Shown one piece after another: positions 17,573-27,103 of a DNA stretch of 52,814 nucleotides (the first letter of the stretch is position 1; every line of letters starts with the position of its first letter). The stretch lies in NCBI GenBank assembly GCA_028343615.1, contig JAOLZA010000011.1:1-52814 (forward strand), given 5' to 3'. The position numbers were made by a program, and so were the translations under genes. This DNA comes from Verrucomicrobiota bacterium (lineage in GTDB: Bacteria; Verrucomicrobiota; Verrucomicrobiia; Limisphaerales; UBA1100). A model generated the notes under the pieces. The model had not been told where the DNA came from. It did no database searches and saw nothing but the letters and a program-made list of their open reading frames with translations.

Positions 17573-18898
17573 ATGAAACAGACAATAAAATTTTTAGTTC
17601 TCACCGCCTTCATTGGCTGCGCTACTGCGCCGCCGGTGTTTAACACGGCGGCACAGATTCAATCTGCGGCTAATCTTGCCAATGCCATTGAATTTCATTC
17701 CGAGGCTTTGCCGGCGGAATCTATGGGGGCGACGAATTCGCTTCAGCTTCCGGCTGCGGTGGAACGTGCGTTGCGGCAATCGACTGAGGTGCAGATTGCA
17801 TTGGCAGAAGTGCGTCGCGCACAGGCGGCAGCGCATCAGTCGCGATTGCTTCCAAATCCGATTCTGGACATCGTGTTTCGATTTTCTGAAGGCGGTGGAC
17901 GCACGGTGATTGAAACGGGGCTCACCGCTGACCTCACACGGCTTCTCCAACGCCCGCGCCGCATTAGTGCGGCCGATGGCCGTTTGCGCGCCGCGAGTGC
18001 CAAAGCGGTCGTGACGGTTTTGGATGTGATGCACGCGTCGCAGAAAATTTATTTTGATGCCGTCGGGCTACGCCGCGAAGCAGCGATTCTCACGGAGCAA
18101 AACAACCGTATTGGCGAACTGCTCAAAGTCGCCGAGGTGCGGCTTGCCGCGGGCGAAGGCACGCAACTGGACGTCACCACTCTCAAAGCCGAGCAAACCA
18201 CGGGCACAATTAATTTGCGCGAGGCCACTCTCAAATCAACCCAAGCCAACCTCGGCCTCGCTCATCGGCTCGGCCAACCGCGCAGGCGCACGGACTGGAA
18301 GCTCACCACCCCTCTTTACACACAAGTCGTCTTGCGCGATGAGCCAGACTCTATCGCGCATGGCCTGCGCGTGCGACCGGAAATCCAGGCTGACCGCTGG
18401 CAACTCGCCGCACTTGAAGACCAAACCGCCCTCGCGCGACTTGCATGGATGGAAAAAAACGCCGCAGGATTGGCCGCCGAACGCAATAGTGATTGGTCGC
18501 TCGGGCCTTCGGCGATGCTGCCGTTGCCACTTTTTGATTGGGGCCAAGCGCGCCGAAACGAAGCACGCGCCCAAGCCATTGCCGCGCGTCATCGTCTTAC
18601 GCAAACCACGCGGCAAGTCACCCGCGAAATCCGCCAGGCCCACAACGCCGTGGCCTCGCTGATGTCCACCGCCCGCCGCGCGCGCTCAGAGTTGCTGCCA
18701 TTGCACGAAGAACGTGTGGGACTTGCGCGCGTGGTGTACGAGGCGGGACAATCGGATGTGACGGTGCTACGGCTAGCGGAATTGGATTTGTTAAAGACGC
18801 AGTTGAAAGTAGTGCGGCTGGAGCATCGGACGACACGGGCGATCATCGCGCTGGATCGGGCGACGGGAGGAAGTGGGGAAATGTCCAATGATCAATAA
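17573..18898 (+). CDS. TolC-family outer-membrane efflux protein (CzcC/CusC-like)
   Basis: The start at 17573 (MKQTIKFLVLTAFIGC) gives a short leader ending at a possible lipid-attachment Cys near residue 16. The 441-residue protein has the TolC-family double layout of long helical segments rich in Ala, Arg and Gln (QIALAEVRRAQAAAHQSRLLPNP, then LFDWGQARRNEARAQAIAAR in the second half). These form the periplasmic coiled-coil tunnel. It is the outer-membrane channel of a tripartite pump and is followed 25 bp later by the adaptor gene. The set of channel, adaptor and HME-type RND pump points to export of heavy metal cations such as Cu+, Ag+, Zn2+, Co2+ or Cd2+. Confidence 0.92.
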   Translation: MKQTIKFLVLTAFIGCATAPPVFNTAAQIQSAANLANAIEFHSEALPAESMGATNSLQLPAAVERALRQSTEVQIALAEVRRAQAAAHQSRLLPNPILDIVFRFSEGGGRTVIETGLTADLTRLLQRPRRISAADGRLRAASAKAVVTVLDVMHASQKIYFDAVGLRREAAILTEQNNRIGELLKVAEVRLAAGEGTQLDVTTLKAEQTTGTINLREATLKSTQANLGLAHRLGQPRRRTDWKLTTPLYTQVVLRDEPDSIAHGLRVRPEIQADRWQLAALEDQTALARLAWMEKNAAGLAAERNSDWSLGPSAMLPLPLFDWGQARRNEARAQAIAARHRLTQTTRQVTREIRQAHNAVASLMSTARRARSELLPLHEERVGLARVVYEAGQSDVTVLRLAELDLLKTQLKVVRLEHRTTRAIIALDRATGGSGEMSNDQ

Positions 18899-18923
18899 CC
18901 AATTTTCAATTAATAAGAATAAA

Positions 18924-20444
18924 ATGGAATATTTTATTAATATTTTTACTATGATTGCGATCGGCTCGTTACCGGTTTGGCTGACCGGTTGTGGCGACGG
19001 CGATGGACATGCGGGACATGACCACGGCGCGCATGGCGATGATGCCGCGCCTTCGGAGTTGAAGCTTTCGCCGAAGACGATGAAGCTACTTGAAATAACG
19101 ACCGGCGTCGTAAAAGCGCAAATGCTGCGGCCCACGTTTGACGCACCGGCGCGCGTGGCGTTTAATCACGAATCGATGGCGCACGTGGGCACGCTGGTGG
19201 AAGGCCGCGTCAGCGAAATGAACGTGCACCTAGGCGACACGGTGAAAAAAGGTAACGTGCTGTTCACCATCGAGAGCCCCGAACTCGGCGCGGCGCAGAA
19301 TGCGTTTCTGAAGGCCCTCGATTCTGAGGCGGCTACCTTGCCGGCGGTGGTGTTGGCACAAAACAATGCCGGCGAAGCACAAGCAGAAGCGGAAGGCAAA
19401 GTCGCCGAGGCGATGCTGGCTTTGGCAAAAAATTCTGCCGCCATCGCGCTGGCGCAAGGCAAGCTCGATGCCGCCAAGCCGGTGTTGCAACGGGTCACTG
19501 AACTTTTGGCAAGCGGCAAAAAGCTCGCCGCCGCAGGCGCGTTGGCCGGTGCGGAACTCAACCGCCGTGAAGTCGCTGTGCAAACGGCTTCCGCCGATCT
19601 GCAATCCGCCGAAGCCGCGCTGGCACAGGCGAAAGCTCAACAGTCGCGCGACATTGCCGCCGCCACGGCCAAAGCGGCCGCCGCTGCTGCCGACCTCAAG
19701 GCCGCGCAAGCGCAACAAGCCAAAGCGCTCGGCGAAGCGCTAAGTGCGCTCAAAACTGCGCAAGCCAACGTGGCTACCGAACGCAATCGGTTAGCGCTTT
19801 TTGGCATGGACGCCGACGCCATCACCGCACTGGCGAAGGTTCGTATGTTGACACCGCATTATATTGTGCGCGCTCCGCGCGCGGGGACGGTGGTGGAACG
19901 CGAGGTGACGCTCGGTGAAATCGCCAATCCAAACCAGCCGCATTTGCTAGTGCTGGCCGATCTCGCGCGCGTTTGGGTGTTGATGGAAGTGCCGCCCGCG
20001 CGCGCGGAAGGATTGAAGCCCGGCCAAACCGTCACGCTCGTGAACAAGGAAACCGACTATCGCACCGACGCGCAGCTAGCGTACGTCAGCCCCTTGGTGA
20101 ACCCCGAAACGCGCACGGTGCAGGCGCGTGTGGAGTTGGATAATGCCAGTGGCAAATGGCGGCCAGGCCAATTTCTCACCGTGCAAATTACCACTGGCGG
20201 GGCATCCAAAAAATTCCTAGTAGTGCCCGAGAGTGCCGTGCAAATCGTCGACGGCCAGCCAACGGTTTACAAGGTGAAGAAAAACATTTTCACCGCGCAT
20301 CCTATCGAAGTCGGCGAACGCATCAACGGAATGATTCGTGTGCACAAAGGCTTGAAGGAAAATGAAAGCGTGGTGATTAACGGAACGTTTGAACTCAAAG
20401 CCGAGTTCGGTAAAGCGGGCGCGGGGCATGATCACAGTCACTAA
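18924..20444 (+). CDS. RND periplasmic adaptor (CzcB/CusB-like) lipoprotein with a His-rich N-terminus
   Basis: The ATG at 18924 begins a lipoprotein signal (hydrophobic stretch, then LTGC). In-frame ATGs at 18873 and 18888 lie inside the previous gene. Right after the Cys is GDGDGHAGHDHGAHGDD, a His/Asp-rich metal-binding segment. A biotinyl-lipoyl half (VEGRVSEMNVHLGDTVKKG), a very Ala-rich coiled-coil hairpin of about 170 residues, the second lipoyl half (IVRAPRAGTVVEREVTLG) and a beta-barrel follow. The C-terminus ends GHDHSH, a second His motif. It links the inner-membrane pump to the outer-membrane channel and probably accepts metal itself. The next gene starts 6 bp after its stop. Confidence 0.93.
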   Translation: MEYFINIFTMIAIGSLPVWLTGCGDGDGHAGHDHGAHGDDAAPSELKLSPKTMKLLEITTGVVKAQMLRPTFDAPARVAFNHESMAHVGTLVEGRVSEMNVHLGDTVKKGNVLFTIESPELGAAQNAFLKALDSEAATLPAVVLAQNNAGEAQAEAEGKVAEAMLALAKNSAAIALAQGKLDAAKPVLQRVTELLASGKKLAAAGALAGAELNRREVAVQTASADLQSAEAALAQAKAQQSRDIAAATAKAAAAAADLKAAQAQQAKALGEALSALKTAQANVATERNRLALFGMDADAITALAKVRMLTPHYIVRAPRAGTVVEREVTLGEIANPNQPHLLVLADLARVWVLMEVPPARAEGLKPGQTVTLVNKETDYRTDAQLAYVSPLVNPETRTVQARVELDNASGKWRPGQFLTVQITTGGASKKFLVVPESAVQIVDGQPTVYKVKKNIFTAHPIEVGERINGMIRVHKGLKENESVVINGTFELKAEFGKAGAGHDHSH

Positions 20445-20450
20445 CACCTC

Positions 20451-23400
20451 ATGCTCCAACGCATCTTAAAACTCGCTATTGACCATCGCCATCTTGTGGT
20501 GGTCGTCACTATTGTGATCGCCATCGTTGGCGCGCGGTCGCTTTGGCGACTACCCATCGATGCGGTGCCGGATATCACCAATAATCAGGTGCAAATAAAT
20601 GTCATCGAGCCGGCATTTTCGGTGGAGGACATGGAACGGCTCGTCACTTTTCCTATCGAGACGGCGCTCACGGGAATTCCCGGCCTTGAGCATACGCGAT
20701 CCATTTCACGCAATGGGTTTTGCCAAATCACGGCAGTGTTTAAGGATAAACTCGACATCAATCTCGCCCGGCAACTGGGGGGCGAACGCTTGGACCGTGC
20801 GCGCGAAGATTTGCCTGAAGGCATTAAACCCACGATGGGACCCATCACCACCGGACTCGGTGAAGTACTGATGTGGTCGGTGGAATATGGCACAGCCAGC
20901 ACCAATGCAGTGACGGGCAAACCCGGTTTGCAACCCGATGGCGCGTACCTCACGCCCAATGGCGAGCGCCTCACCAATCGCGTGCAACGACTCACTTGGC
21001 TGCGCACGGTGCAGGATTGGATCATCCGCCCGCAATTGCGCACAGTACCAGACGTGGCCGATGTGGGTGCCATAGGCGGGTTTGTAAAACAATATCACGT
21101 GCTGCCAAACCCCGCCGCGTTGCAGAGTTTCGGGCTCACGCTACAGGATCTCATCTCCGCGTTGGAGCGCAATAACCGCAGTCTCGGCGCGGGCTTTGTG
21201 GAACGCAACGGCGAAGCGGCGCTCGTGCGTGCGGATGGTCGGCTGCGCAACGTGGCCGACATCGCACGCGTGGTGCTCAAAGAACACAACGGCACGCCGG
21301 TTACGATTAGCCAAGTAGCGGAGGTCACTCTCGGCGGCGAGCTACGCCAAGGCAGCGCCAGCGCGGACGGACGGGAAACAGTCATCGGCACCGCCATGAT
21401 GCTCAGCGGTGCCAACAGCCGCGCCGTCGCCGTGGCGGTGCGCGAGCGGTTCGATGACGTGAAGCAAAGCCTGCCACCGGATGTCATCGCGCGCCCCGTG
21501 CTCGATCGCTCGCGCCTCGTGAATGACACCATCCGCACCGTGACGCACAATCTTTTTTACGGCGCGCTGCTTGTGGTGGTGGTGCTCTTCGCGCTGCTCG
21601 GCAATTTCCGCGCGGCATTTCTCACTGCGCTGGCGATTCCACTTTCGATGTTGCTCGCCGCGTTGGGTATGACGCATTTCGGCATCAGCGGAAATCTCAT
21701 GAGCCTCGGCGCAATTGATTTTGGAATCATTATCGATGGCTCGGTCATCATTGTGGAAAATTGCCTGCGCCGACTGAGCGACAAGCAACGCGAACTGGGT
21801 CGCACACTCAACTACGACGAACGCCTCGAGGTCACCCGTGCCGCTAGCCATGAAGTGCGCCGCGCCACTGCATTTGGCGAAACCATCATCATCATAGTCT
21901 ACGTGCCCATCCTCGCGCTGGCGGGTATCGAGGGGAAATTATTTCACCCGATGGCTCTGACCGTGATTTTTGCGCTCACCGCTGCTTTTGTGCTGTCACT
22001 CACCTTTGTACCCGCGATGGTGGCATTGCTCGTGCGCGGCAAAGTGGCCGAACAGGAAAACACCTTGATGCTCGCCGCGCGCGGCGTATACGCCCCCGTG
22101 CTGGATTTCGCACTGCGTCAACGCGCCGTGGTGCTCATCGCGGCTGTGGCTTTGTTGGGTGCGGCGGGGCTGCAGTTTGCACGACTTGGACAGGTGTTTA
22201 TCCCACGGCTCGATGAAGGCGATGTAGCTATGCATGCCATGCGCATCCCCAGCACCGGTATTGAACAAAGCACGCGGATGCAACTGGATGTCGAAACCGC
22301 GTTGAAAAATTCTGTGAAAGAAATTGAAGTCGTATTTTCAAAAACTGGCACCGCCGACATCGCCACCGACCCCATGCCGCCAAGTGTTTCGGACACGTTC
22401 ATCATTTTCAAACCGCGCGATCAATGGGCCGATCCCAAACTCAGCAAACACGCGCTCGAAGATAAATTGCGCGACGCGCTGAAAGACCTCGTGGGCAATC
22501 GTTACGAATATCTACAGCCCATCGAAATGCGCTTTCACGAGATGATCGCCGGCGTACGCGGCGAAGTGGCGGTGAAAGTCTTTGGGGATGACCCCGGGGC
22601 GTTGCGGCGTGCCGCCGAGCGCGTGGCCGGTGCCCTCGGCCAGGTGCGCGGCGCGGAAGGCGTGAAGGTGGAGCAAACCACAGGCATGCCAATTATAACC
22701 GTGCGCCCCAAACATGATGCACTCGCACGGCACGGGCTGGACAGCGATAGGGTGGTAGATACCGTGAACATCGCTACCGGTGGCCGCGTGGCAGGGCAGG
22801 TGTTTCAAGGCGACCGGCGCTTCGACATCGTTGTGCGCCTGCCCGAAGATTTGCGCGAAGATTCCGCCGCACTGGCCGCGCTGCCTATTCCATTGAACAA
22901 AATGGAACCGGCCACTTCGTTGACTAAAATTCCAATCACCCATTCAACGGGTCTTGCCCCAACTCGACCACTGCGGGATTTGGCCGACATCCATCGCGCC
23001 GACGGCGCCAATCAAGTCAGCCGCGAAAACGGCAAGCGCCGCGTGGTTGTTCAATGCAATGTGCGCGGCCGCGACCTCGCCGGTTTCGTCGAGGAAGCCC
23101 GCGCCGCCATCGCGCAAGATGTCAAACTCCCTGCCGGCGCGTGGCTCGCGTGGGGCGGTCAATACGAGCACCTTCTCGCTGCTCGCGCGCGCCTAGCCGT
23201 GGTAGTGCCGCTGTGCTTCGTGCTTATCTTTCTGCTGCTATACACCACCTTCCGCGCCGCTCGCCCGGCGTTGCTCGTCTTCACCGGCGTGCCTCTCGCC
23301 CTCACCGGGGGCGTCGCCGCGCTCGCCCTGCGCGGATTGCCCTTTTCCATCTCCGCCGCCGTTGGCTTTATCGCCCTTTCAGGTATCGCGGTATTAAATG

Positions 23401-23684
23401 GATTGGTCTTAGTTACTTTCATTAACCAGTTGCGAGAAGAAGGCAGAAAGCTTGAGGACGCCATCCGCGAAGGCTCCCTGACTCGGCTGCGCCCAGTGTT
23501 GATGACCGCGCTTGTCGCCTCACTCGGCTTTCTCCCCATGGCGCTGGCCACCGGAACCGGTGCTGAAGTCCAACGCCCACTAGCGACGGTAGTCATCGGG
23601 GGCATACTTACCGCTACCGCGTTGACTTTAGTTGTACTGCCAGCACTTTGCCGGATGGCATTTAAGGAAAAGTTGGAAGACTAA
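20451..23684 (+). CDS. Heavy-metal efflux RND pump (CzcA/CusA family)
   Basis: The 1077 residues are the usual family length. The N-terminal TM helix is followed by the family hallmark LPIDAVPDITNNQVQINV. In the TM4 region, DGSVIIVEN (about residue 429) is the HME-RND signature with its proton-relay Asp. The C-terminal TM block includes LSGIAVLNGLVLV and ends at VLPALCRM. It is a proton-driven inner-membrane pump that takes metal cations from the periplasm and, with the channel and adaptor just upstream, moves them outside. Two large periplasmic loops (about residues 35-340 and 560-870) form the porter domain. Its stop overlaps the stop of the small Fe-associated protein on the other strand by 2 bp. 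Confidence 0.95.
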   Translation: MLQRILKLAIDHRHLVVVVTIVIAIVGARSLWRLPIDAVPDITNNQVQINVIEPAFSVEDMERLVTFPIETALTGIPGLEHTRSISRNGFCQITAVFKDKLDINLARQLGGERLDRAREDLPEGIKPTMGPITTGLGEVLMWSVEYGTASTNAVTGKPGLQPDGAYLTPNGERLTNRVQRLTWLRTVQDWIIRPQLRTVPDVADVGAIGGFVKQYHVLPNPAALQSFGLTLQDLISALERNNRSLGAGFVERNGEAALVRADGRLRNVADIARVVLKEHNGTPVTISQVAEVTLGGELRQGSASADGRETVIGTAMMLSGANSRAVAVAVRERFDDVKQSLPPDVIARPVLDRSRLVNDTIRTVTHNLFYGALLVVVVLFALLGNFRAAFLTALAIPLSMLLAALGMTHFGISGNLMSLGAIDFGIIIDGSVIIVENCLRRLSDKQRELGRTLNYDERLEVTRAASHEVRRATAFGETIIIIVYVPILALAGIEGKLFHPMALTVIFALTAAFVLSLTFVPAMVALLVRGKVAEQENTLMLAARGVYAPVLDFALRQRAVVLIAAVALLGAAGLQFARLGQVFIPRLDEGDVAMHAMRIPSTGIEQSTRMQLDVETALKNSVKEIEVVFSKTGTADIATDPMPPSVSDTFIIFKPRDQWADPKLSKHALEDKLRDALKDLVGNRYEYLQPIEMRFHEMIAGVRGEVAVKVFGDDPGALRRAAERVAGALGQVRGAEGVKVEQTTGMPIITVRPKHDALARHGLDSDRVVDTVNIATGGRVAGQVFQGDRRFDIVVRLPEDLREDSAALAALPIPLNKMEPATSLTKIPITHSTGLAPTRPLRDLADIHRADGANQVSRENGKRRVVVQCNVRGRDLAGFVEEARAAIAQDVKLPAGAWLAWGGQYEHLLAARARLAVVVPLCFVLIFLLLYTTFRAARPALLVFTGVPLALTGGVAALALRGLPFSISAAVGFIALSGIAVLNGLVLVTFINQLREEGRKLEDAIREGSLTRLRPVLMTALVASLGFLPMALATGTGAEVQRPLATVVIGGILTATALTLVVLPALCRMAFKEKLED

Positions 23685-23815
23685 CGTTCATTCGGATCAC
23701 AACCGCAATCCTGATTGCAATCGGACGATTTCTTTTTCCGAGTGAATCGCCAGATCATAATCAACGTGGTCAAGATTACAGCAGTAGGAGCTGCCCATGT
23801 TTGCCAATCACTCAT
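23681..23815 (-). CDS. Small Cys-rich single-pass membrane protein linked to FeoB
   Basis: This 44-residue protein starts at 23815, with its ATG overlapping the feoB stop as ATGA, so it is translationally coupled. One TM helix (TWAAPTAVILTTLIMIWRF) is followed by RKKKSS and the Cys-rich tail DCNQDCGCDPNER. Short Cys-rich FeoB-associated membrane proteins are common after feoB in other bacteria and are thought to aid iron transport or complex formation. The tail could bind Fe2+ or a cluster. A longer in-frame reading begins at 23902 but lies inside feoB and has no function evident. Confidence 0.75.
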   Translation of the reverse strand: MSDWQTWAAPTAVILTTLIMIWRFTRKKKSSDCNQDCGCDPNER

Positions 23816-25881
23816 GCAATAAAGAAACCGGAGATTTGGTAAGTTGCAAAGGCGGCGAGATAAGCGAAACCGGTCAGGTAAACGACCTGAAAAATGGCCC
23901 AACGCCAGCTATTTGTTTCACGGCGTGTAACAGCCACTGTGCTCAGGCACTGCATGGCAAATACATAGAAGACTAATAAACTCAGACAAGTGCGTAGGTT
24001 ATAGGCCGGCTGACCATCAGCACGTTTTTCTGCAGCCATCTTCTTGGACACCGTACCTCCTTCTTCAGTTTTGTCTTCACCAAGGTAAATAATCGACATG
24101 GTGCTCACAAATACTTCCCGAGCGGCAAAAGAAGCAACCAGACCCACTCCCATTTTCCAATCATAGCCTAATGGTTCGATCCCCGGCTCGATAGCTTTCC
24201 CAAGCCTCCCTGCTGCACTATGGGCAAGTTTCTTTGTGGTCAGATCTCGAATCTCTTCAGACTTAGATTCAATAATCCGATTTGCAACCGACAATTGGGT
24301 TTGTTTTTCTTCAAGAATGCTCCTTAAAACTAATTTGACATTCTGTTCAGCTACTTCCTTCTCAATTGAAATCAGCACCTCGATTTGAGGCGTTAGATTT
24401 TCTGATAATTCAATTTGTGTTTCCAAAATTGACTCTGCAGCAGTAACCCGCTTTTCATATTCGTGATTCTTTGGGTAAGTGACCATTGCCCAGAGCAAGA
24501 TGGATAATGCCAGTATCACAGTGCCTGCTCGCCGAACAAAAATCTTACCACGATCAAGCATCTGCAACCCGATCTCACGCCAACTTGGCCGCTGATAAGT
24601 AGGCAATTCTAAAATGGTTAATGTAGTTTCGGTTTTCTTCAGTGTACGGTTGAAGATCCACGCGAAAAAATACACTCCGAGAATACTCAGAATATACAGA
24701 CCCCACATTACAAATGCTTTTTGAGTTGCAGTACCTAAAGGTAGCATTAAAGCAATCAGCATCAGGTAAACAGGCAAACGAGCTGAGCAGCTGGTAATAG
24801 GTGCCACCAAGATAGTAATGAGCCGATCTCTTGGACTTTCCATGGTACGTGTAGCCATGATGCCGGGGATCGCACAAGCATATGAACTGAGCACCGGAAT
24901 AAAAGCCTTACCATTAAGCCCTACACCCGACATTAAACGATCCATCATGAAGGAAACGCGCGCAAGGTAACCAGTATTTTCCATGAGGCTGATGAAGAAA
25001 AAAAGCATCAGAATCTGTGGTAAAAATATAACCACACCACCTACTCCCCCAATAATGCCTTCAGTAATGAGAGAGCGAAAATCACCTTCCTGCATCCGGT
25101 TCCCTACACACTCCCCTAGCCACGCGAAGCCAGCATCGATCCAGTCCATTGGATAACCTGATAAACTGAATATAGCGTAAAACAACCCAGCGAGGATACT
25201 TAGCAGAACGACCCAACCCCAAACCGGATGGACTAGCACCTGATCCCATTTGTCTGCTGGAGTTAATCGTTCCTCTTCGCTACGTGCTACTGTCCCCGAA
25301 AGTAATTGATCAATAGCTTCATAACGAGCGGCTGCATTTCCCTCTACGGGTCGCCATTGGGGCTTTGCCAATTCCTTACTGCTCAGAGCCACCTGCAAGG
25401 CTTCCATTCCCACTCGTTCATTGGCCTGCATAGGCACAACCGGCACCCCAAGGCGTTCCTCCAATTTCTTAGCCGCAACCGTGATCCCCAATTCCTTCGC
25501 CTCATCGGTTTTATTGAGGACTACAATGGTCGGCAAACCCAATTCCATCACCTGTGTAGCCAGATAAAAATGGCGCTCCAAATTACTGGCGTCCACAAGG
25601 CACACCACCACATCAGGCTGAGGCGTATCGGCACGTTCCCCGCGAAGTACCGCTCGTGTCACCTCTTCATCAGGCGACTTTGCCTCGAGACTGTAGGCGC
25701 CGGGCAGATCCAGGACTTTATATTGGTTCCCATGACGATCCCGTGCGGTTCCTTCTTTTTTCTCAACAGTAACCCCGGGATAATTCGCTACTTTTTGGCG
25801 GAGACCCGTCAAGGCATTGAACAGGGTGGTTTTACCGATATTCGGATTTCCAACAAGCGCAAAAAAACGTTCAGAATCCAT
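23812..25881 (-). CDS. feoB: Ferrous iron transporter FeoB
   Basis: The start at 25881 (MDSERFFALVGNPN) is chosen because it lies just after the feoA stop; an in-frame ATG at 25917 would overlap feoA by 29 bp. The N-terminal G domain has GNPNIGKT (residues 11-18), DLPG and NKTD. The transmembrane part has both Gate regions and the conserved SCSARLPVY. It is a GTP-driven Fe2+ importer in the inner membrane. Residues about 470-552 form a long Glu/Gln-rich coiled-coil segment between TM helices (EYEKRVTAAESILE to IRDLTTKKLAH), which is unusual compared with the E. coli protein. Order is feoA, feoB, Cys-rich partner, behind a Fur-like palindrome. Confidence 0.96.
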   Translation of the reverse strand: MDSERFFALVGNPNIGKTTLFNALTGLRQKVANYPGVTVEKKEGTARDRHGNQYKVLDLPGAYSLEAKSPDEEVTRAVLRGERADTPQPDVVVCLVDASNLERHFYLATQVMELGLPTIVVLNKTDEAKELGITVAAKKLEERLGVPVVPMQANERVGMEALQVALSSKELAKPQWRPVEGNAAARYEAIDQLLSGTVARSEEERLTPADKWDQVLVHPVWGWVVLLSILAGLFYAIFSLSGYPMDWIDAGFAWLGECVGNRMQEGDFRSLITEGIIGGVGGVVIFLPQILMLFFFISLMENTGYLARVSFMMDRLMSGVGLNGKAFIPVLSSYACAIPGIMATRTMESPRDRLITILVAPITSCSARLPVYLMLIALMLPLGTATQKAFVMWGLYILSILGVYFFAWIFNRTLKKTETTLTILELPTYQRPSWREIGLQMLDRGKIFVRRAGTVILALSILLWAMVTYPKNHEYEKRVTAAESILETQIELSENLTPQIEVLISIEKEVAEQNVKLVLRSILEEKQTQLSVANRIIESKSEEIRDLTTKKLAHSAAGRLGKAIEPGIEPLGYDWKMGVGLVASFAAREVFVSTMSIIYLGEDKTEEGGTVSKKMAAEKRADGQPAYNLRTCLSLLVFYVFAMQCLSTVAVTRRETNSWRWAIFQVVYLTGFAYLAAFATYQISGFFIA

Positions 25882-25888
25882 GGTGCTT

Positions 25889-26119
25889 TTATCCAACAAG
25901 GATGTTGGCTGCATCAACCTCCCTAATGGCTAGTCGAGTGCCGGCAACTTCAAATTCAATCGGACAACCCAAAGGTGCCCGTCGCACCAGACGTATGGCT
26001 GCCCCGGGCAGAAAACCCATCTCCTCTAGGCGCGCCGAAGCTTCCCCGGGCAATTTCATCTCTCCCAAGATTGCCGATTCACCCACATCCAGTTGAGCAA
26101 TATGCCTCGTGTCGTTCAC
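25889..26119 (-). CDS. feoA: Ferrous iron transport protein FeoA
   Basis: This 76-residue SH3-like protein has the family patterns GESAILGEMKLPGEASARLEEMGFLPG and PLGCPIEFEVAGTRLAIREVDAANI. FeoA is a small cytoplasmic protein that binds FeoB and supports Fe2+ uptake. Its stop is 7 bp before the chosen feoB start, giving a feoA-feoB-small protein operon. A 23-bp inverted repeat lies 15 bp upstream of its ATG, where an iron-responsive repressor would block transcription. Confidence 0.93.
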   Translation of the reverse strand: MNDTRHIAQLDVGESAILGEMKLPGEASARLEEMGFLPGAAIRLVRRAPLGCPIEFEVAGTRLAIREVDAANILVG

Positions 26120-26133
26120 TTTTCCGGAACTTA

Positions 26134-26156
26134 TTGCAACTCAGTCTCAGTTACAA
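26134..26156. promoter_or_regulatory. Putative Fur-type operator upstream of feoA
   Basis: TTGCAACT and AGTTACAA are near-perfect inverted arms (7 of 8 pairs) around CAGTCTC, 15 bp upstream of the feoA ATG. Spacing and base pattern resemble Fur-family boxes, though it is not the E. coli consensus. The function of the downstream genes (Fe2+ uptake) supports Fur control. No fur gene is in the window. Confidence 0.5.
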
Positions 26157-26185
26157 CCTATTTTCCCTTAACGATGAATAAGAAT

Positions 26186-27103
26186 CTATTTTTTCCACCG
26201 GCCAAAGCGCCGCTGTAGCTGGCCCATGGTGCTGACGATATTTTTCAATGAACCAACCATGACATAACATTTAAATACATGAGCACCCGTGCGAATTGGC
26301 TTGAGTTGCCTGATCCGAAAGACGCAATTCCATTTCACGACCTTTTCAAGCTTAAAACGAAACCGTCCGTAGCCCGCTTGCTCGAATCCTTTGGAAGGTT
26401 GCTGCGCCGACCACACACCCATTGCGTGCTTGGTATCCGGCGTAGAGAAAATAATCGGGTGAGGTTGCTCACCTGGACCATCAGACAAAGGTGATAGTTT
26501 ATTCATTATCGGGTCATAAGTCCAAAACTTTGAAAATTCTGGGGGCATATAGCCCGTTACCACCTCGAACTGTGCAAAACGATGTTGTTCTTCCTTTGGA
26601 ATGGTGAATGTTACATCGTAGCCAATTGCATGTGGCAATCCATGCGAACCGATGGTCACAGTCTTTTTCAGGTAATGACTGGATAGGGTCCTGGTGTTCT
26701 TGGCCAGATGTCCAGAAGACTTCTCTCCTGGACGCAACCAGAAAGCCATTTGATTGTCGGTGGTCAGGACATTTCCCTTCATGATCAATGCATGTAATAC
26801 ACTCGTGCTCTTAGTTCCTGCACCATCAAAACGGGACCCAGCTTCAGTAGGATTGAATGTTTCAGGGATAAACCTTGAGCCCGCATCAAAATTCGAGGCC
26901 GACTGCAACTGCCGTCCGTGATCGGCGCTATCAATGAATTCACGTCCATTCCAAGTCAGTGAATGAATCGCACCCGCCAGGCGGCTGGTCGTAGTAATGA
27001 CAATTTCAGAAGGCCCTGCTTTAGCTCGAATCTGTGAGTTGCCGGATACCGCTGCATCCAGAGAACCCGCCACCAAAAAAAACAGCCAACTAAAACGGTG
27101 CAT
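26186..27103 (-). CDS. Secreted protein of unknown function, possibly mutarotase-like
   Basis: The 305-residue protein has a signal peptide (MHRFSWLFFLVAGSLDAAVS). The segment SRLAGAIHSLTWNGREFIDSADHGRQLQSA resembles the first strands of aldose-epimerase/galactose-mutarotase-like folds, but no catalytic residues could be assigned. Its ATG overlaps the stop of the upstream DUF6807 gene by 1 bp (TAATG), so the two are translationally coupled and probably act together. The setting, next to a sulfatase, suggests a role in carbohydrate use. Confidence 0.7.
   Translation of the reverse strand: MHRFSWLFFLVAGSLDAAVSGNSQIRAKAGPSEIVITTTSRLAGAIHSLTWNGREFIDSADHGRQLQSASNFDAGSRFIPETFNPTEAGSRFDGAGTKSTSVLHALIMKGNVLTTDNQMAFWLRPGEKSSGHLAKNTRTLSSHYLKKTVTIGSHGLPHAIGYDVTFTIPKEEQHRFAQFEVVTGYMPPEFSKFWTYDPIMNKLSPLSDGPGEQPHPIIFSTPDTKHAMGVWSAQQPSKGFEQAGYGRFRFKLEKVVKWNCVFRIRQLKPIRTGAHVFKCYVMVGSLKNIVSTMGQLQRRFGRWKK

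Noticed and set aside
22512-22943. Open frames antisense to the RND pump gene
   Set aside because: They are expected by chance in high-GC coding DNA and have no start signals or domains.
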